From Prochlorococcus sp. AG-347-G22 (GTDB taxonomy: Bacteria > Cyanobacteriota > Cyanobacteriia > PCC-6307 > Cyanobiaceae): a stretch of DNA of 64,000 nt. This document shows, in pieces, positions 61,303-64,000 of this stretch. Below the pieces are notes generated by a model. The model was given only the letters and a program-made list of their open reading frames with translations. It was not told where the DNA came from and ran no database searches. Every line of letters starts with the position of its first letter. Position 1 is the stretch's first letter. The stretch spans positions 1 to 64,000 of the forward strand of contig QCBK01000001.1 of assembly GCA_003281635.1 (NCBI GenBank). Direction: 5' to 3'. Both the position numbers and the translations under genes were made by a program.

Positions 61303-62265
61303 CTAACTATCAAAACCTACTTTTTCATCTAATAAATACAAAGGTCTGTCCTTATTTTCTAGATAATTTCTTCCTATATATTCTCCTATAATTCCTAAAC
61401 AAAATAATTGAACACTACTTGTCATGAGAATTGCAAGTGTAACAGTAGCCCAACCTGGTACCCAAGTTGAAGTTAAAAACCTGATAAGTAAGACATATAA
61501 AATTCCCAAAGTTGCAACACATGCTGCTATCAAGCCAAAATAAGTAGCTAACCTTAATGGTGTTTTTGAAAAAGCAGTTAAACCATCCAAGGCAAGATTA
61601 ATCATTTTTCTTAAGGAATATTTTGTTTTACCTGCAAATCTCTCATCTCTTTCATAAGCAATATATGTTTGACGAAAACCTGTCCAGCTAATTAATCCTC
61701 TAATATATCTACTCTTCTCTGGCATTAGTTTTAAAGCGTTTACTATTCTACGATCAATTAATCTAAAATCTCCAGTGTCGAGAGGAATATCAAAATCTGA
61801 TAAATATCGCACTAATTTATAGAAAAATTTAGCACTGATTCTTTTAAAAACACTTTCAGATCTTCTACTTTCTCTCTTACCATAAATAACTTCATACCCT
61901 TCCTCCCAGAGCTTAATCATTTTATTTGCAATCTCAGGAGGATCTTGTAAATCTGCGTCAATAATGATAACAGCATTTCCATATGCAAAGTTTAATCCTG
62001 CCTGAAGAGCTGCTTGATGTCCAAAATTTCGTGAAAGAACTAATAATTTAATTCTGGAATCTTTTGAAGCAATAGATTTAATAATATCTTTAGTTTGATC
62101 AGTACTGCCATCATCTATAAAAATAATTTCATGTTTATATATTGAATTACTTTTTGCAATTACTTCCTTAATCCTCTTTATAGTTACTTCTACAACGTCT
62201 GCTTCGTTGAAGCATGGAATCACCCACGAAATCAAAGCATTGTTTTCAAGACTAGAAATTTCCAA
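61303..62265 (-). CDS. polyprenyl-phosphate glycosyltransferase (GT2, GtrB/DPM-like)
   Basis: 320 aa. GT2 core: SWVIPCFNEADVVEVTI, IIFIDDGSTDQTKDII, LLVLSRNFGHQAALQAGLNFA, VIIIDADLQDPPE (DxD), and the bactoprenol-type GDFRLIDRRI and GFRQTYIAYERDERFAGKTKY. Two C-terminal membrane helices complete the GtrB/ArnC architecture. It would load a sugar onto undecaprenyl phosphate for transfer outside by a membrane GT-C, probably the next gene. Next to the tRNA-Ser at the island boundary. Confidence 0.92.
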   Translation of the reverse strand: MEISSLENNALISWVIPCFNEADVVEVTIKRIKEVIAKSNSIYKHEIIFIDDGSTDQTKDIIKSIASKDSRIKLLVLSRNFGHQAALQAGLNFAYGNAVIIIDADLQDPPEIANKMIKLWEEGYEVIYGKRESRRSESVFKRISAKFFYKLVRYLSDFDIPLDTGDFRLIDRRIVNALKLMPEKSRYIRGLISWTGFRQTYIAYERDERFAGKTKYSLRKMINLALDGLTAFSKTPLRLATYFGLIAACVATLGILYVLLIRFLTSTWVPGWATVTLAILMTSSVQLFCLGIIGEYIGRNYLENKDRPLYLLDEKVGFDS

Positions 62266-62534
62266 AAATGAGATAAAATGTATAACTAAATAATAGCGGA
62301 AAGAGAAGGTGTGAACATTAATGACATTTTATGACCTAAACAGATTTCAAGTGCGGCAAGTGATATTTGAACTACTTTAGTTAGTTATTTAAATATTATT
62401 TTTTATTGAACATTTTCATAAAATTCCTCTCTCAGACTAGTTTCTTGAAATAAATTTTTAATCTTTGTATTTATAGACTATGACTAATTTCTTATGTTAT
62501 AGTTTTTAAGTTCAACAAAACTGAATAGCCCTTT

Positions 62535-62621
62535 GGAGGGGTGGTCGAGTGGTTTAAGGCTCTAGTCTTGAAAACTAGCGTATCTGCAAGGGTACCGTGG
62601 GTTCGAATCCCACCCCCTCCG
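62535..62621 (+). tRNA. tRNA-Ser(UGA)
   Basis: 87 nt. Acceptor GGAGGGG / CCCCTCC with discriminator G; D-arm GTCGAGTGGTTTAAGGC; anticodon stem-loop CTAGTCTTGAAAACTAG with anticodon TGA; a long variable arm (CGTATCTGCAAGGGTACCG) typical of class II tRNA-Ser; T-loop GGGTTCGAATCCC. CCA is not encoded. It is intact and forms the right boundary of the island-like block, with two 5'-half remnants to its left. Confidence 0.96.
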
Positions 62622-62694
62622 TTTAAATAAAAAGAACCGAATAATATAAACGCCTTTTTGAAACGTTATTGTTAAGATAAGTCTTATTTAGATT

Positions 62695-62895
62695 ATGAGT
62701 AAAGGATTTGCCACAGATAATTTAATATCCAAAAAATCGAAAAAAAAAGTTATTTCAAATGAACCGAAAGGAAGATTAATATCTTGGTCTCCTTGGCCCC
62801 CTGCTGATTTTCAAACACGATATCCTGCTTTCCCTTTTGTCCTTACAATATTGATTATAGTTATTGGCCAATGGTACCTTTCTCTAATCAGGTGA
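62695..62895 (+). CDS. 66-aa single-pass membrane protein
   Basis: A Lys/Ser-rich N-terminus (NLISKKSKKKVISNEPKGR), a Trp/Pro segment (SWSPWPPADFQTRYPAFPF) and one C-terminal helix (VLTILIIVIGQWYL). The WSPWPPADFQTRYPAF motif looks strongly constrained, but I do not know its function. It starts 73 bases after the tRNA. Confidence 0.65.
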   Translation: MSKGFATDNLISKKSKKKVISNEPKGRLISWSPWPPADFQTRYPAFPFVLTILIIVIGQWYLSLIR

Positions 62896-62948
62896 ACCGA
62901 AACTATTTTTTAATTTAAATTAAGATAAATTTAGTTTGAGAATTAATT

Positions 62949-63533
62949 TTGTTTTTTTCAATTTTATTATTTGCCCACTTTCAAGCGGCAATCATCCCAA
63001 TATTATTAGGTATTAGATCGATTAATAAATTTAAACATATAAGCAAGAACAAATTGATACCTTTCGGATTTATTTTTTTAGGATTTGCTTCGATTTCTGA
63101 AATGATAGATCATACTCAAACATCTTGGATTTATGTAGATCACTCCTCTTTCTTTAATTGGTTATTTTATTCTTTCCTATCTTTAGGTCTAACATGTTTA
63201 TCAATATCAGTTATAAAAAATAAATTTATTCAAAAAACTAATTTTTGCATTTCTTTATGTTCAATAATCTCATATTTTTTATTTGATAAATCTATTGCTC
63301 TTCTTTTTCAAGTAATAATAAGTATCCTTCTAATTATTAATTGGCAAAGAGTTTTTAAAGATTGGCTTTTTATCCTTTACCCAATATTTGGTATTTTTTT
63401 TACGACTTTCTTTGGAACAAGGCTCTCAATTAGTGGCGATCAATTTTGGCATGTTTTAATAGGCCCATCTGGAACAATTAGCGTTCTAACCTTTTATTTA
63501 GTATTAAAGAGATCGGGCAAAAAATTTACTTAA
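62949..63533 (+). CDS. 194-aa polytopic membrane protein
   Basis: Six or more hydrophobic helices and few charged residues. Polar landmarks: SEMIDHTQTSWIYVDHSS between helices 2 and 3, and SISGDQFWHVLIGPSGT near the end; the several His and Asp in these loops could bind a metal. The start is TTG at 62949. Family not recognised. Confidence 0.6.
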   Translation: MFFSILLFAHFQAAIIPILLGIRSINKFKHISKNKLIPFGFIFLGFASISEMIDHTQTSWIYVDHSSFFNWLFYSFLSLGLTCLSISVIKNKFIQKTNFCISLCSIISYFLFDKSIALLFQVIISILLIINWQRVFKDWLFILYPIFGIFFTTFFGTRLSISGDQFWHVLIGPSGTISVLTFYLVLKRSGKKFT

Positions 63534-63540
63534 GACTCTT

Positions 63541-63870
63541 ATGAAAATATTTGTATTTACAAGTTTTATAGTGTGCTTAGTCACAATAATCTCTCCAGTA
63601 AGAATCCTTGCTGATACGGCACTTGATGTGTACATGAATGATTTTTATTCTAAATCGAATGAAGCTAGCCAGATTCTTAAAGAAATCGAAAATAGTCTAA
63701 AAGAGGGATCAAGAAAAAAAGTATGCTCTAGGCAAAGAGAAGCAGCAAGATTAGGCCTATTAGCTAATAAATCATTAATTAAAGCCTTTGAAATAGAGGG
63801 AGCTAATCCGCCAATGCAAGCAATAAAAGCAAGTCAACAAAGATGGGAATCTATTCTGAATGAGTGCTGA
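63541..63870 (+). CDS. 109-aa secreted hypothetical protein
   Basis: Signal peptide (MKIFVFTSFIVCLVTIIS to RILADT). The mature domain is helical with two Cys (KKVCSRQREAARLGLLANKS and a terminal NEC), likely disulphide-bonded in the periplasm or lumen. Not recognised; seven bases after the preceding gene, so probably co-transcribed. Confidence 0.65.
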   Translation: MKIFVFTSFIVCLVTIISPVRILADTALDVYMNDFYSKSNEASQILKEIENSLKEGSRKKVCSRQREAARLGLLANKSLIKAFEIEGANPPMQAIKASQQRWESILNEC

Positions 63871-63897
63871 AGAAAGTAAGTAAATCTATAAATCTTT

Positions 63898-64000
63898 TTA
63901 AATTTGCATTCTTACAGATTTACTAATTAAGGGAATTTCAGGTTCAACTCCATAAATACATTTAGAAATCGAATAAATAAAAATAGATAGTGTAAATATA
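63898..64000 (-). CDS. C-terminal fragment of an unidentified protein (cut by window edge)
   Basis: On the minus strand a frame entering from the right edge reads FTLSIFIYSISKCIYG, VEPEIPLISKSVRMQI and stops (TAA at 63898-63900). The visible hydrophobic run followed by a polar tail suggests a membrane or secreted protein. Only 33 residues are visible, so no family can be assigned. Convergent with the secreted protein gene. Confidence 0.4.
   Translation of the reverse strand, partial: IFTLSIFIYSISKCIYGVEPEIPLISKSVRMQI

Noticed and set aside
1-64000. CRISPR array, insertion sequence, prophage or integrase
   Set aside because: No spaced direct repeats, transposase or recombinase motifs were seen in any frame of the window.

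Overview
This window is a very AT-rich, gene-dense cyanobacterial chromosome segment. Small genes, tight spacing, ABC-type phosphate uptake, high-light-inducible (Hli) and thylakoid-repair proteins, an adenosylcobalamin-dependent ribonucleotide reductase, a 6S RNA beside purK and many tiny Prochlorococcus/Synechococcus-only families (DUF1651, DUF3303, TIGR02450, DUF3531) all point to a high-light-adapted Prochlorococcus. The identification rests on gene content and order; no database search was run.

Layout. 1-2990: small or poorly characterised genes (ribbon-helix-helix-like protein, DUF2130 coiled-coil protein, IF2_N-like protein). 3009-8787: a complete four-gene ligase-associated DNA-repair operon (MBL exonuclease, ATP-dependent ligase, Lhr-type helicase, PdeM phosphoesterase) with overlapping or abutting ORFs. 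9.3-13.8 kb: pstSCAB phosphate transporter on the minus strand; 13.9-15.8 kb: LptA-like protein, cytochrome c, RCK potassium channel. 15.9-28.0 kb: an accessory stretch packed with more than thirty small ORFs, many below 60 aa and missing from the ORF track. It holds an Hli protein, a TIGR02450 protein, two DUF1651 modules behind near-identical promoters, a stand-alone NAD-ligase adenylation domain and a DnaA-box-like cluster. 28.1-53 kb: mostly conserved core (6S RNA, purK, aroB, MidA-like, Psb32-like, nadA, ctp protease, ispG, family-4 UDG, aminotransferase, phnDCE, rsmE, hslO, prfC, nrdJ). 52.9-53.2 kb: a glutamine-riboswitch-like leader ahead of a 33-aa DUF4278 (PirA-like) protein. 53.3-62.6 kb: an island-like block bounded on the right by an intact tRNA-Ser(UGA) and on the left by two degenerate 5' halves of the same tRNA. 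It carries apt, an MTA/SAH nucleosidase, a radical SAM enzyme, two glycosyltransferases, a ROK-like protein and a large membrane protein. The last kilobase has three small membrane or secreted proteins.

Functional links. Pst imports phosphate and PhnDCE a reduced phosphorus (or related) oxyanion; no C-P lyase is present here. MTA/SAH nucleosidase and Apt are divergent neighbours that together recycle adenine from MTA, SAH or 5'-deoxyadenosine, the last being a by-product of radical SAM enzymes such as the one just downstream. The glycosyltransferases of the island suggest a variable cell-surface glycan. Several genes show atypical evolution: a UDG that has lost most Fe-S cysteines, two divergent genes whose conserved N-termini can only start at CTG (or ATT/ATC), a small pseudogene with two in-frame stops, and a likely frameshifted membrane protein.
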